Positions 1 through 9,154 of a DNA stretch of 64,000 nucleotides are shown here, piece by piece. This DNA comes from Zobellia russellii (lineage in GTDB: Bacteria > Bacteroidota > Bacteroidia > Flavobacteriales > Flavobacteriaceae). The stretch is taken from positions 1,054,001 through 1,118,000 of the forward strand of contig NZ_JACSOI010000001.1 in assembly GCF_018728565.1 (NCBI RefSeq), read 5' to 3'. The notes below the pieces were generated by a model. The model was not told the DNA's origin, ran no database searches, and saw only the letters and a list, made by a program, of their open reading frames with translations. Numbering within the stretch: the stretch's first letter is position 1; each line of letters begins with the position of its first letter. The translations under genes were made by a program, and so were the position numbers.

Positions 1-800
1 AGATAATGGTGGGTGATTTGGACTACGAAGGCAAATTAAAGTTGGGGCATAACGTACAAATTGGATATTTTGCCCAAAACCAGGCCGAATACTTAGATGG
101 TAACAAAACCATATTAGATACCATGATAGATGCGGCCAACGAAAAGAATAGAAGTAAGGTAAGAGATATTCTGGGCTCATTTTTATTCAAGGGAGATGAG
201 GTGGAAAAATACGTAAAAGTGCTTTCCGGTGGAGAGCGAAACCGTTTGGCCTTGGCCAAGATGCTTTTGCAGCCTTTTAACGTGTTGGTAATGGATGAAC
301 CTACCAACCACTTGGATATTCAATCTAAGAACGTTTTAAAACAGGCCTTGCAGAATTTTGACGGAACCCTGGTTCTTGTTTCTCACGATAGGGATTTTCT
401 ACAAGGGCTGACCAATAAGGTGTATGAGTTTAAGGACAAGAAAATTAAAGAGTATTTAGGCGATATAGATTACTATCTTGATCAGCGTAAGGTTGAAGAT
501 TTTAGGGCGATAGAAAAAAAACAGGACGTTCAAAAAAAAAGCGACACGCCAAAATCTAGTGCGACCGACTTTAAGGAACAGAAAAAAATAAAATCACTTA
601 AAAACCGACTTAGCTCAGTGGAGTCGGACATTGCAAGACTGGAAAAGGAGATAGGCGAGATAGACCATAAATTGTTAATGGATTACGACAAGACTATTGC
701 TGTTCCCAATTTTTTTGACGGCTATCAAAAGAAGAAAAAGCAGTTGGAACAAATGATGACCAAGTGGGAAGAAATTACCTTAGAGCTAGAAAATTACTAG
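1..800 (+). CDS. ABC-F family ATP-binding protein, C-terminal part (5' end outside window)
   Basis: C-terminal half of a soluble tandem-ATPase ABC-F protein, a family that acts on ribosomes (translation factors or antibiotic protection) and not in transport. The frame stays open to the first base of the window, so the ATG at position 6 is probably internal; full-length family members have two ATPase domains and this shows only the second. Visible are the ABC signature LSGGERNRLALAK followed by the Walker B and D-loop VMDEPTNHLD, and the switch histidine in LVSHDRDF. A lysine- and glutamate-rich coiled coil (KSLKNRLSSVESDIARLEKEI) forms the C-terminus, typical of the Uup/YdiF-like branch. There are no neighbours on the same transcript that suggest a specific role. 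The subfamily is uncertain because the first half is not seen. Confidence 0.93.
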   Translation, partial: IMVGDLDYEGKLKLGHNVQIGYFAQNQAEYLDGNKTILDTMIDAANEKNRSKVRDILGSFLFKGDEVEKYVKVLSGGERNRLALAKMLLQPFNVLVMDEPTNHLDIQSKNVLKQALQNFDGTLVLVSHDRDFLQGLTNKVYEFKDKKIKEYLGDIDYYLDQRKVEDFRAIEKKQDVQKKSDTPKSSATDFKEQKKIKSLKNRLSSVESDIARLEKEIGEIDHKLLMDYDKTIAVPNFFDGYQKKKKQLEQMMTKWEEITLELENY

Positions 801-888
801 TGAGCTGCCGTAATTGACCATTTGAACAAAGTGCTCACAACAAAATATCTGGCTTTCACAACATTATAGGGCCGTTAAACGATAATTT

Positions 889-920
889 TTGTTTTTCATC
901 CACATTAAGGCTTATTTTTG
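889..920 (+). promoter_or_regulatory. Flavobacterial-type promoter of the LRR protein gene
   Basis: TTG at 889-891, a 21-base spacer, and TATTTTTG at 913-920 match the Bacteroidota primary-sigma pattern (TTG, then TAnnTTTG). The start codon of the next gene lies 61 bases downstream. Confidence 0.6.
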
Positions 921-981
921 TAGGGTAATTCGCTTTGAATTACGCCCAACCTTACTGTCAACCAAAAAAAATAGTATTCGT

Positions 982-1854
982 ATGAAAAGTCTATTAAGTT
1001 ACTTAGTGCTTTTGTGCATTACGGTGCATACGGTTATGGCCGACGTTCCGAAGAAAGAAAAAGAATCGCTCATTGAGTTGTACAACGCAATGAAGGGTGA
1101 TGAATGGCAAAGAAAATGGAACCTGAATGCAGAAATCTCTACATGGCAAGGTGTAACGGTCAGAAACAACCACGTTGTAGAAATCAATCTTTTTAATAAC
1201 AACCTTCAAGGGGTTATTCCAAGTAGTATTGGTGACTTGGAAAAACTGGAATCTTTAAACTTGGCGTTTAACGGCATTACAGGAGAGCTTCCTAAAGAGA
1301 TTGCACAACTTACGAGACTACGCGTGCTGAAGATAGAAATGAACCGTATTAAAGGAGAACTTCCTTTGGAATTGGGTAGAATGAGAAGTTTAATGGAGCT
1401 AACGGCTTTCAACAACTTTATAACCGGAAGCATTCCTGAAAGTATTGGGGAAATAAAAAATCTGAAAATTTTAAACCTGTCCAGTAATAGTCTAAAAGGA
1501 AATATACCTAAATCTGTTGGCGGATTGGCCCAATTGGAAAGTTTGGGTCTTTTTGAAAATACGTTGGAAGGAAGTATTCCTTCGGAAATAGGTGGACTTA
1601 CAAAGCTTAAGGAACTTGTTTTGGCGAATAACCAATTGGGAGGTGAGCTTCCGGAAGAGTTTGGTCAATTGGCTAGCTTAGAGGTGTTACAGCTTCAGAA
1701 TAACAAATTTGATTCGTTCAAAAGCCTTCATTCAATGGATGAAAAGCAGTTCTTGGTTTTTGATTATGATAAGGAAGATGATAAAATCGATTTCAAAAAT
1801 GTTGAATACGGCAGAACTAGAATGGCCGATACAAAGTTTGAAGACGAAGAATAG
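982..1854 (+). CDS. Secreted leucine-rich repeat protein
   Basis: A 290-residue exported protein with plant-type leucine-rich repeats. The start at 982 is chosen over the upstream in-frame codon at 889 because it begins a clear signal peptide (MKSLLSYLVLLCITVHTVMA), and because the promoter -7 element overlaps the upstream extension. After a short N-terminal cap with a WQGVTV motif, about eight repeats of roughly 24 residues follow, with the pattern LxxLxLxxNxLxGxIPxxIG. The C-terminal 40 residues are acidic and not repetitive. LRR proteins of this type bind other proteins or glycans, but no ligand can be inferred here. The gene is monocistronic: its own promoter lies upstream and a strong terminator lies 37 bases downstream. 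Confidence 0.85.
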   Translation: MKSLLSYLVLLCITVHTVMADVPKKEKESLIELYNAMKGDEWQRKWNLNAEISTWQGVTVRNNHVVEINLFNNNLQGVIPSSIGDLEKLESLNLAFNGITGELPKEIAQLTRLRVLKIEMNRIKGELPLELGRMRSLMELTAFNNFITGSIPESIGEIKNLKILNLSSNSLKGNIPKSVGGLAQLESLGLFENTLEGSIPSEIGGLTKLKELVLANNQLGGELPEEFGQLASLEVLQLQNNKFDSFKSLHSMDEKQFLVFDYDKEDDKIDFKNVEYGRTRMADTKFEDEE

Positions 1855-1890
1855 AAAATAGATTTCCATAATTTATTAGTTAGTTTGGTT

Positions 1891-1921
1891 AAAGGGACGC
1901 AGTTATGCGTCCCTTTTTTTT
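1891..1921 (+). terminator. Intrinsic terminator after the LRR gene
   Basis: Arms GGGACGCA and TGCGTCCC are separated by GTTA and followed by eight T residues. A-runs on the left also pair with the T-run. Confidence 0.9.
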
Positions 1922-1982
1922 CGGGTATTTCAAAAAAAATACATTTAAGATACATTTAACAAAGCTCCCTTAAACTATTAGA

Positions 1983-1990
1983 TAGCTTTG
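1983..1990 (+). promoter_or_regulatory. Candidate -7 promoter element of the RND efflux operon
   Basis: TAGCTTTG matches TAnnTTTG exactly, 36 bases before the adaptor start codon. No clear TTG stands at the usual distance upstream, so only the -7 half is supported. Confidence 0.45.
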
Positions 1991-2026
1991 TAGTCCAACC
2001 ATCTGGTTATATAGCCCAACTAACTT

Positions 2027-3163
2027 ATGAATACACGAAAGATCCTCTTGACCGTACTAGGTGTTTTGCTGATTATTGTTTCGGTTTACGCAGCAATATC
2101 AATTGTAAACAGTAAAAGAACCCCTAGACCAAAACCTGAAAAAGTAATTAAGACTGTCTTTGTAGATACGGTTAAAAACGGAAGTATCCCCATAGTAATT
2201 CCTGCAAATGGTAATTTAAGCGCTAAACAAAGGGTAGAACTCTACTCAGAGGTGCAGGGAGTGTTTAGAAAAGGGAACAAGCTTTTTAAAGCGGGACAGA
2301 CCTACCGGGCCGGTGAAACCATTATCCGTATAGATGCTGCGGAATATTCGGCAAGTGTACAATCGGCAAAAAGCAACCTTTACAATCTAATTACTTCCAT
2401 AATGCCGGATTTAAGGTTGGATTATCCTGAGATATTCCCTAAATGGCAAAAATATCTCAGCGATTTTAATATGGGGAACACGACTCCTGCTTTACCTGAA
2501 ATGACAGATGAAAAGGAGAAGTATTTTATTTCCGGTCGTGGTATTCTTACCAATTACTATAATGTAAAGAATTTAGAGCAACGTCTTTCTAAGTATCGAA
2601 TTTCGGCTCCGTTTAGTGGTATCCTAACCGAGGCTTTGGTTACAGAGGGAACTTTGGTAAGGTCCGGTCAAAAATTGGGAGAATTCATTAATACAGACGT
2701 GTATGAGTTGGAGGTCGCGATTGGCAAGGACTATAGTGATCTTTTAAAAGTGGGCGAAAGCGTAGAGCTTATCAATCTTAATGGAACTAAAACGTATACA
2801 GGAAAAGTTGCCCGTATTAACGGGAGTGTAGATTTGGCATCACAGACCATAAGGGCCTATATAGATGTTAAAGATGAAAATCTTAGGGAAGGAATGTACT
2901 TGGAGGCCAATCTAGATGCCAGACAGGAGGAAAATGCTATTGAAATAGACAGGGGGCTTTTACTTGAAAATGACCAAATTTTTGTGGTACGAGACACCAT
3001 TTTAGATGTGGTTGATGTAAAGCCGGTATATTTTTCCGATAGAAAGGTGGTCCTAAAAAATGTACCTGATGGATTAACCATTGTTTCAAAACCGGTAGTA
3101 GGAGCTTATGCCGGTATGCTAGTTAAGGTTTTTGACGAGAGTAACACAAAAACCCAAGACTAA
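2027..3163 (+). CDS. RND efflux system periplasmic adaptor subunit (membrane fusion protein)
   Basis: A 378-residue HlyD/AcrA-type adaptor that links an inner-membrane RND pump to an outer-membrane channel. An N-terminal membrane anchor (ILLTVLGVLLIIVSVYAAIS) is followed by a first lipoyl half (VELYSEVQGVFRKGNKLFKAGQTYRAGETIIRI at about residues 68-100), a short hairpin region, the second lipoyl half (YRISAPFSGILTEALVTEGTLVRSGQKLG) and a beta-barrel domain (VARINGSVDLASQTIRAYI). The stop codon overlaps the start of the pump gene by one base (TAATG), indicating translational coupling. Substrate unknown: the family exports drugs, bile salts, siderophores or metals. It is the first gene of a three-gene operon. 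Confidence 0.92.
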   Translation: MNTRKILLTVLGVLLIIVSVYAAISIVNSKRTPRPKPEKVIKTVFVDTVKNGSIPIVIPANGNLSAKQRVELYSEVQGVFRKGNKLFKAGQTYRAGETIIRIDAAEYSASVQSAKSNLYNLITSIMPDLRLDYPEIFPKWQKYLSDFNMGNTTPALPEMTDEKEKYFISGRGILTNYYNVKNLEQRLSKYRISAPFSGILTEALVTEGTLVRSGQKLGEFINTDVYELEVAIGKDYSDLLKVGESVELINLNGTKTYTGKVARINGSVDLASQTIRAYIDVKDENLREGMYLEANLDARQEENAIEIDRGLLLENDQIFVVRDTILDVVDVKPVYFSDRKVVLKNVPDGLTIVSKPVVGAYAGMLVKVFDESNTKTQD

Positions 3164-6100
3164 TGAGAAACATAATCTCTTATTTCATAAAGTATCACGT
3201 TGCCGTAGATGTCTTTGTACTGGCGTTTATGGTGTTTGGTATTGCCGGCGCTCTTTCGTTAAAATCCAGCTATTTTCCGCTTTCGGATTCTAAGAATATA
3301 TCAATAAACATAACCTATCCCGGCGCTTCACCGCAAGAGGTAGAAGAGGGTATTGTTCTTAAGATAGAAGATAACTTAAAAGGTCTTGAAGGTGTAGACC
3401 GGGTTACCTCCACCGCAAGGGAGAACAGTGGAGTTATTAATGTGGAAATCGAAAAAGGGCGCGATATAGATTTCATGCTATTGGAGGTAAAGAATGCCGT
3501 AGATAGGGTGCCCTCTTTTCCTACCGGAATGGAGCCTTTAATTGTCTCCAAACTAGAAGCCGTTAGAGAGACCATAACGTTTGCCATAAGTGGGGAACAG
3601 ATTCCGTTGGCTACTTTAAAACAAGTAGGGAGACAGGTAGAGAACGAACTACGTACCATAGATGGCATTTCTCAAATAGAGATGAGTGGTTATCCATTGG
3701 AGGAAATAGAGATAGCCGTAAACGAAAATAGTTTGTTGGCTTACAATATATCTTTTAATGAAGTATCTCAGGCGGTGGCCAATGCCAATATTTTGGTTAC
3801 TGGAGGTAATATTAAAACCGACTCCGAAGAATATTTGATCAGGGCCAACAATAGGTCTTATTACGGAGATGAGCTGTCTAATATGATTATCCGTGCGGAT
3901 GCTTCGGGTAGTGCGGTGCGGTTAAAAGATGTGGCCATCATTCGTGACCGTTTTGAAGAATCGCCCAATGCTTCTTATTTTGATGGGAACCTTTCCGTTA
4001 GTGCTTCCATCACGAGTACCAATACAGAAGACCTTTTGGGTTCTGCCGAAAAGGTAAAGGAATATATAGAGGACTTTAACCAAAAGCACAACAACATAAA
4101 GTTAAGCGTGGTCAGTGATCGTAGTATTACCTTGAACCAACGTACGGAGTTGTTGACGGAGAATGCTATTGTGGGTATGATCTTGGTACTCATATTCCTC
4201 TCGTTGTTCTTAAATACACGTTTGGCTTTTTGGGTGGCATTCGGTCTACCTATCTCCTTTTTGGGAATGTTCGTATTTGCAGGATATTTTGATGTTACCA
4301 TTAACGTGTTATCGCTTTTTGGTATGATTATCGTAATCGGTATTCTGGTAGATGACGGAATCGTGATTGCGGAAAACATTTATCAGCATTACGAAAAAGG
4401 AAAAAGTCCAATACAAGCCGCTATTGATGGTACCATGGAGGTAATACCACCCATTATTTCGGCAATTATCACTACCATATTGGCCTTTTCTATCTTCCTA
4501 TTTTTAGATGGTAGAATAGGTGAATTCTTTAGTGAGGTATCCGTAATCGTAATCCTCACCTTGGTAGTCTCCTTGGTAGAGGCCCTAATAATTCTTCCTG
4601 CGCATTTGGCCCATTCAAAAGCACTTACGGTCATAGAAAAGAAACCAAAAACGGCAATAGGGAGAGCTTTTGCCAAATTAAGGGTCATTAATGAAATGGG
4701 AGACCGTTTCATGGTTTGGATGCGCGATAAGATTTACAGCCCTGCTTTACGTTTTGGTCTGCGCTATAAAGTACTGATGTTCGCATTCTTTGTTATGGCT
4801 TTGATACTTACATTGGGGTCTGTGGGTGGCGGAATCGTTAGAACGGCCTTTTTCCCAAGAGTTGCCAGTGACAGGGTTTCCGTAGATTTATTGATGCCCA
4901 ACGGAACCAATGAAAAAATCACGGATTCTATTATTTCTTTGATAGAGGAGAAGTCTAAAATTGTAAACCAGGAGCTAACTGAGAAGTACTTAAAGGGAAC
5001 GGATAAAGTCCTTTTTGAAAATACAATTAAGAGAATTGGTCCGGGTACCTCTGCCGCTTCTTTGGATATTAACCTTTTACCAGGTGAGGAACGTCCGGAT
5101 GCCATTAGTTCGGATATGGTAACCAATAGATTGCAGGAGTTAATGGGGCCTGTATTAGGGGTTGAAAGCCTTATTTATGGCTCAGGAGGAAACTTTGGCG
5201 GTAATCCGGTATCGGTTTCGCTTTTGGGGAATAATATCACCGAACTAAAGGCTGCCAAAAAAGAGCTAAAGGCCGTGCTGGAAAACAATGCCCTGCTAAA
5301 AGATGTTGCGGATAATGACCCCGCAGGTATAAAGGAAATAAGACTTGAACTTAAAGAGAATGCGTATTTATTGGGGCTTGACTTGCGTACGGTAATGAAT
5401 CAGGTACGTGCGGGCTTTTTTGGGTCTCAAGCGCAACGTTTTCAAAGAGGGCAAGATGAAATTAAGGTTTGGGTACGTTACGATAGGGAGAACCGCTCTT
5501 CCATTACGGATTTGGATGAAATGCGAATCACCACTCCAAACGGAAATAAAGTTCCGTTAAAGGAAATAGCAACCTATATCATTGAAAGGGGAGACGTGGC
5601 CATAAACCACTTGGAAGGACAACGGGAAATTCAGGTTTCGGCGGACATTAAAAATGAAAAAACAACAAGTGCCACGGATATCATGAACGAAATCCGTACC
5701 ACCGTAATGCCGGAAATACAGTCCAGATATCCAACGGTAACGGCATCGTACGAAGGTCAGAACAGGGAGGCCAAAAAAATGTCCGATTCCATAACTGTGG
5801 TGGGTCTATCGGTTTTATTGTTAATATACATCACTATAGCGTTTACGTTTAGAAGTTTCAGTCAGCCGTTGTTACTTATTTTGCTGGTACCGTTTAGTTT
5901 AACTGCAGTAGCATGGGGGCATTGGATTCATGACTTTCCGGTCAATATTCTATCGTTATTGGGTATTATCGCCTTAATAGGCATTATGGTGAATGATGGT
6001 TTGGTACTCATAAGTAAGTTTAATGGCAATTTGCGTGGTGGAATGAAATTTGACGATGCCATTTTTGAGGCGGGCCGCTCACGTTTTAGGGCTATATTTT

Positions 6101-6468
6101 TGACGTCGATAACTACTATTGCAGGTCTGGCTCCGCTTTTGTTGGAGCGCAGTAGGCAAGCCCAGTTTTTAAAGCCCATGGCTATATCCATTGCCTATGG
6201 TATTGCTTTTGCCACTGTTCTGACCTTGTTATTATTGCCGCTGTTCTTAGCGTTCAGTAACCGTATTAAAGTAACTACAAAATGGTTGAAAACCGGTGAT
6301 GATATCACTAAGGAAGAGGTAGAACGTGCTATAAAGGAGCAGAAGGAAGAAGCACATATGGCGGAGCAGCCTGGGCTGCCGTTAAACGGAACTTCCCATG
6401 ATGTAATGAAAGGTTCGGAAGTAAGCAATAGTGCCTCATCTAACAGCAATATTAAGAAACCAGAATAG
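3163..6468 (+). CDS. RND efflux transporter permease (AcrB/MdtB-like)
   Basis: A 1101-residue inner-membrane pump using the proton gradient to drive export. The sequence shows the internal duplication of RND proteins: a transmembrane helix near residue 20, a large periplasmic loop, six helices from about residue 335, then a second helix at about 535, a second periplasmic loop and a final helix block from about 870. The first half carries the proton-relay aspartates in GILVDDGIVIAENI; the matching position in the second half is IMVNDGLVLISKF. Its length fits the hydrophobe/amphiphile efflux group more than heavy-metal CusA, although the substrate cannot be read from sequence. The last 50 residues are hydrophilic and low complexity. 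It sits between its adaptor (1-base overlap) and the channel gene (2-base gap). Confidence 0.94.
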   Translation: MRNIISYFIKYHVAVDVFVLAFMVFGIAGALSLKSSYFPLSDSKNISINITYPGASPQEVEEGIVLKIEDNLKGLEGVDRVTSTARENSGVINVEIEKGRDIDFMLLEVKNAVDRVPSFPTGMEPLIVSKLEAVRETITFAISGEQIPLATLKQVGRQVENELRTIDGISQIEMSGYPLEEIEIAVNENSLLAYNISFNEVSQAVANANILVTGGNIKTDSEEYLIRANNRSYYGDELSNMIIRADASGSAVRLKDVAIIRDRFEESPNASYFDGNLSVSASITSTNTEDLLGSAEKVKEYIEDFNQKHNNIKLSVVSDRSITLNQRTELLTENAIVGMILVLIFLSLFLNTRLAFWVAFGLPISFLGMFVFAGYFDVTINVLSLFGMIIVIGILVDDGIVIAENIYQHYEKGKSPIQAAIDGTMEVIPPIISAIITTILAFSIFLFLDGRIGEFFSEVSVIVILTLVVSLVEALIILPAHLAHSKALTVIEKKPKTAIGRAFAKLRVINEMGDRFMVWMRDKIYSPALRFGLRYKVLMFAFFVMALILTLGSVGGGIVRTAFFPRVASDRVSVDLLMPNGTNEKITDSIISLIEEKSKIVNQELTEKYLKGTDKVLFENTIKRIGPGTSAASLDINLLPGEERPDAISSDMVTNRLQELMGPVLGVESLIYGSGGNFGGNPVSVSLLGNNITELKAAKKELKAVLENNALLKDVADNDPAGIKEIRLELKENAYLLGLDLRTVMNQVRAGFFGSQAQRFQRGQDEIKVWVRYDRENRSSITDLDEMRITTPNGNKVPLKEIATYIIERGDVAINHLEGQREIQVSADIKNEKTTSATDIMNEIRTTVMPEIQSRYPTVTASYEGQNREAKKMSDSITVVGLSVLLLIYITIAFTFRSFSQPLLLILLVPFSLTAVAWGHWIHDFPVNILSLLGIIALIGIMVNDGLVLISKFNGNLRGGMKFDDAIFEAGRSRFRAIFLTSITTIAGLAPLLLERSRQAQFLKPMAISIAYGIAFATVLTLLLLPLFLAFSNRIKVTTKWLKTGDDITKEEVERAIKEQKEEAHMAEQPGLPLNGTSHDVMKGSEVSNSASSNSNIKKPE

Positions 6469-6470
6469 GA

Positions 6471-7835
6471 ATGATCAAACAAGTTATAGTCCCCTTAATT
6501 TTTCTTTTTATCAGCCTAGGAGTTACAGCTCAAGAGAAGCGTTTATCCAAAGAAGAAGCGGTACGCTTAACATTGGAAAACAACTTTGGAATTAAGGTAG
6601 CGGGTAATCAAGTAGAAATTGCCGATAACAATCAGGGTATACTCAATTCTGGCTATTTACCGAGTCTTACGGGTACGGCAGGCGCCAATTACAATGATTT
6701 AAATAGCAATACGGAATATCCGGGACAATTTGAAAGCTCCGGCGAGCCCAGACCTGATCTGGAAATAAACCATGCGGAATCGCAATCCTTCAATGGCGGA
6801 TTGAACTTGAACTATACGTTGTTTGATGGTTTAGGAAGGCTCTACAATTACAAAAGACTAAAAGAGCAGTATCAACTTACGGAATTACAAGCCAGGGAGA
6901 CCATAGAGAACACATTGTTGCAATTGTTCAGTATTTATTTTGAAGTAGCTAGGCTTACGGAGAACGAAAATGTGCTGAAACAGGCTTTGGAAATTTCTAC
7001 GGACCGTATTACACGGGCGGAGTACGCTTTTGAATACGGCCAGAATACCAAACTGGACATTCTAAATGCTCAGGTAGATGTTACCAATGATAGTATTAAC
7101 CTATTGAACACCAAACAGCAATTGGCCAATGTTAAAAGGGATTTGAATGTTATTGTCAATCAAAGCTTGACCGAGGATTTTCAAGTGGATACTATTGTTC
7201 GTTTTGTGCCCAGATTGCAATTGGATGAGCTCATAGGCGAGGCCAAGCAGAACAACGTAACCATACTGCAGGCCGAGCGTAATTTGGCCATTAATGCGTA
7301 TGATATTAAGGTGAATCGTTCCGGTTACCTTCCTACTATTGGGCTTACGGGCTCGTACGGTTGGAATTTGAACCAAAGTGCACCCAATTCCTTTTTGCCG
7401 GGCCAAATTATTCCCGGGAGCAACAGAACCAGCCTTACATTGGGCTTAGGGGCCAGTCTTACTTGGAACCTTTTTGATGGCGGAAGAACAACTACCTTGG
7501 TGCAGAATTCCAAAATTGCCTATGAAAACCAAGAGTTGTTGCAAGAGCAAGTAACATTAGAAGTGGATCGTGATATTCTTAATGCTCTGGCGAGCTACGA
7601 AAACCGATTGACCATTTATCAGATTCAGGAACAGAATGTAATTACCAACCAAAATAATTTTGAACGTTCAAAAGAGCAGTTTCAATTGGGGAGGATTACG
7701 TCCATAGAGTTCCGGCAGGCGCAAATTAACCTTTTGAATGCGCAGACCAATAAGAACTTGGCCAAGTATGATGCCAAGCTTGCGGAACTTCAATTGCTTC
7801 AGCTTACCGGGCAACTTCTTAACGTTGAATTTTAA
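6471..7835 (+). CDS. TolC family outer-membrane efflux channel
   Basis: A 454-residue outer-membrane factor completing the tripartite pump. A signal peptide (VPLIFLFISLGVTAQ) is followed by two similar halves rich in amphipathic helices and short strand pairs (GGLNLNYTLFDGLGRLYNY; then GASLTWNLFDGGRTTTLV), the repeat layout of TolC proteins in which the LFDGG turn precedes the helical barrel. Late residues (SKEQFQLGRITSIEFRQAQ) match the conserved YxxGxxxxxexlxAq segment. It starts two bases after the pump gene, so the three proteins are almost certainly co-transcribed. An imperfect hairpin at about 7859-7896 with a weak T-run may end the operon. Confidence 0.93.
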   Translation: MIKQVIVPLIFLFISLGVTAQEKRLSKEEAVRLTLENNFGIKVAGNQVEIADNNQGILNSGYLPSLTGTAGANYNDLNSNTEYPGQFESSGEPRPDLEINHAESQSFNGGLNLNYTLFDGLGRLYNYKRLKEQYQLTELQARETIENTLLQLFSIYFEVARLTENENVLKQALEISTDRITRAEYAFEYGQNTKLDILNAQVDVTNDSINLLNTKQQLANVKRDLNVIVNQSLTEDFQVDTIVRFVPRLQLDELIGEAKQNNVTILQAERNLAINAYDIKVNRSGYLPTIGLTGSYGWNLNQSAPNSFLPGQIIPGSNRTSLTLGLGASLTWNLFDGGRTTTLVQNSKIAYENQELLQEQVTLEVDRDILNALASYENRLTIYQIQEQNVITNQNNFERSKEQFQLGRITSIEFRQAQINLLNAQTNKNLAKYDAKLAELQLLQLTGQLLNVEF

Positions 7836-7940
7836 TCGTATCGTCTAAAACCGTACTGAAAAGGCATCCGTAAATGCACGGATTCTTTGCCTTTCAAATA
7901 ATTTCTTCGTAGTATAGTTTTACAAAAATAGAACTATCAT

Positions 7941-8960
7941 ATGTCTCATATTGGCGTTGGAATTATTGGCACGGGTTCAATCGTACATACCTATGTAAAA
8001 TGTCTTTCGGAGCTGGAAGGCGTCCGGATAGTAGGGCTTTGTACAAAATCTGCGGATAGGGTAGAGCAGCTGAAAGCTGATTTTGGATTGCCCATCTATA
8101 GTGACCTTAATACTTTCGTACAGCACCCAGAAATAGATTTGGTCTGTGTTTGTAATGAAAGTGGAAAACATAGTATAGCAATAGAAGCTGCCGCTAAGGC
8201 GGGCAAACATATCCTAAGTGAAAAGCCCCTTGAGGTAACTACTGAAAAAATAGATGGGTTGATTGCCCTATGCGAAGAGCGAAAGGTACTTTTGGGCTGT
8301 GTACTTCAAAACAGATGTAGCACGGATTACAAACAGGTAGAAAATGCGATAAAGTCCGGTAAGCTTGGAAAATTGCTTATGGGCAATGCCAGTATCAACT
8401 GGTACCGTTCACAGGCGTATTACGCCAATAGCAAGTGGAGAGGAACCAAGAAATTAGATGGTGGCGCCGCTTTTATCAACCAAGGTATTCATACCGTAGA
8501 TTTATTGCAGAACCTTATGGGGCCTGCAGTTTCGGTCTTTGCCAATGTACAAACTAGAGTACATGAAATAGAAGGGGAAGATGTTGGTGCGGTATTGGTA
8601 AATTATGAGAATGGGGCCATGGGAACGATTACGGCAGGTACGGCCCTTTTTCCAGGCTACCCGGAACGCGTTGAGGTATATGGTGAGAAAGGAAGCATTA
8701 TTATGGAAGGCGGGAAAATCATTGCATGGAATGTAAAAGGAGAAGATGCTCCGAAATTAACTTCAAAAGAACAGGGAAGCGGCGCGGCAGACCCTACGGC
8801 CATTGGGCATCACAATCATAAAGTGGTTCTTCAGGATATGGTAAACGCTATCAGGGAAAACCGGAAACCTATGGTGGATGGTGCAGAGGCGCGGAAATCG
8901 GTCGCTTTAATAAATGCCATCTATCGATCGTCCAAAAGTAAAAAACAGGTGCAACTTTAA
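7941..8960 (+). CDS. Gfo/Idh/MocA family oxidoreductase
   Basis: A 339-residue NAD(P)-dependent sugar or inositol-type dehydrogenase. The N-terminal Rossmann motif GVGIIGTGSIVHTYVKCL, the EKPLEV segment (residues about 94-99, with the conserved lysine) and the C-terminal substrate domain with GGAAFINQGIHTVDLLQNLMG, whose histidine is the usual catalytic residue, are all visible. The length is normal. Substrate unknown; the family covers many sugars and sugar acids. The next gene, a tiny zinc-ribbon protein, starts nine bases downstream on the same strand, so they may share a transcript, though no functional link is apparent. Confidence 0.9.
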   Translation: MSHIGVGIIGTGSIVHTYVKCLSELEGVRIVGLCTKSADRVEQLKADFGLPIYSDLNTFVQHPEIDLVCVCNESGKHSIAIEAAAKAGKHILSEKPLEVTTEKIDGLIALCEERKVLLGCVLQNRCSTDYKQVENAIKSGKLGKLLMGNASINWYRSQAYYANSKWRGTKKLDGGAAFINQGIHTVDLLQNLMGPAVSVFANVQTRVHEIEGEDVGAVLVNYENGAMGTITAGTALFPGYPERVEVYGEKGSIIMEGGKIIAWNVKGEDAPKLTSKEQGSGAADPTAIGHHNHKVVLQDMVNAIRENRKPMVDGAEARKSVALINAIYRSSKSKKQVQL

Positions 8961-8969
8961 AAGGTCTAT

Positions 8970-9152
8970 ATGTACGAACACTTTTTTCAATGCCCCTATT
9001 GTTGGGAAGAAATTTCCATGTTAATGGATCCCTCGGTTTCAAAACAAACCTATGTGGAAGATTGCGAGGTATGTTGCAACCCTATTGAGGTAACCCCGCA
9101 ATTTCAAGATAATGAACTCGTAGCTTTTGAAGCTGTGGATATAGAGCAGTAG
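8970..9152 (+). CDS. CPXCG-motif cysteine-rich small protein
   Basis: A 60-residue cytoplasmic protein with two cysteine pairs, CPYC near the N-terminus and CEVCCNPI in the middle, as in the CPXCG-motif family of predicted zinc ribbons. The rest is acidic. The function of the family is not known. It lies nine bases after the oxidoreductase gene and ends two bases before the convergent DUF2807 gene, leaving no room for a separate terminator. Confidence 0.8.
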   Translation: MYEHFFQCPYCWEEISMLMDPSVSKQTYVEDCEVCCNPIEVTPQFQDNELVAFEAVDIEQ

Positions 9153-9154
9153 CC

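Noticed and set aside
3315-5126. Antisense frames of 100-134 codons within the RND pump gene.
   Set aside because: Shadows of a strongly conserved coding sequence; no recognisable protein.
7859-7896. Hairpin after the TolC gene as a strong terminator.
   Set aside because: The stem is interrupted by bulges and followed by only three T; not listed as a separate feature.
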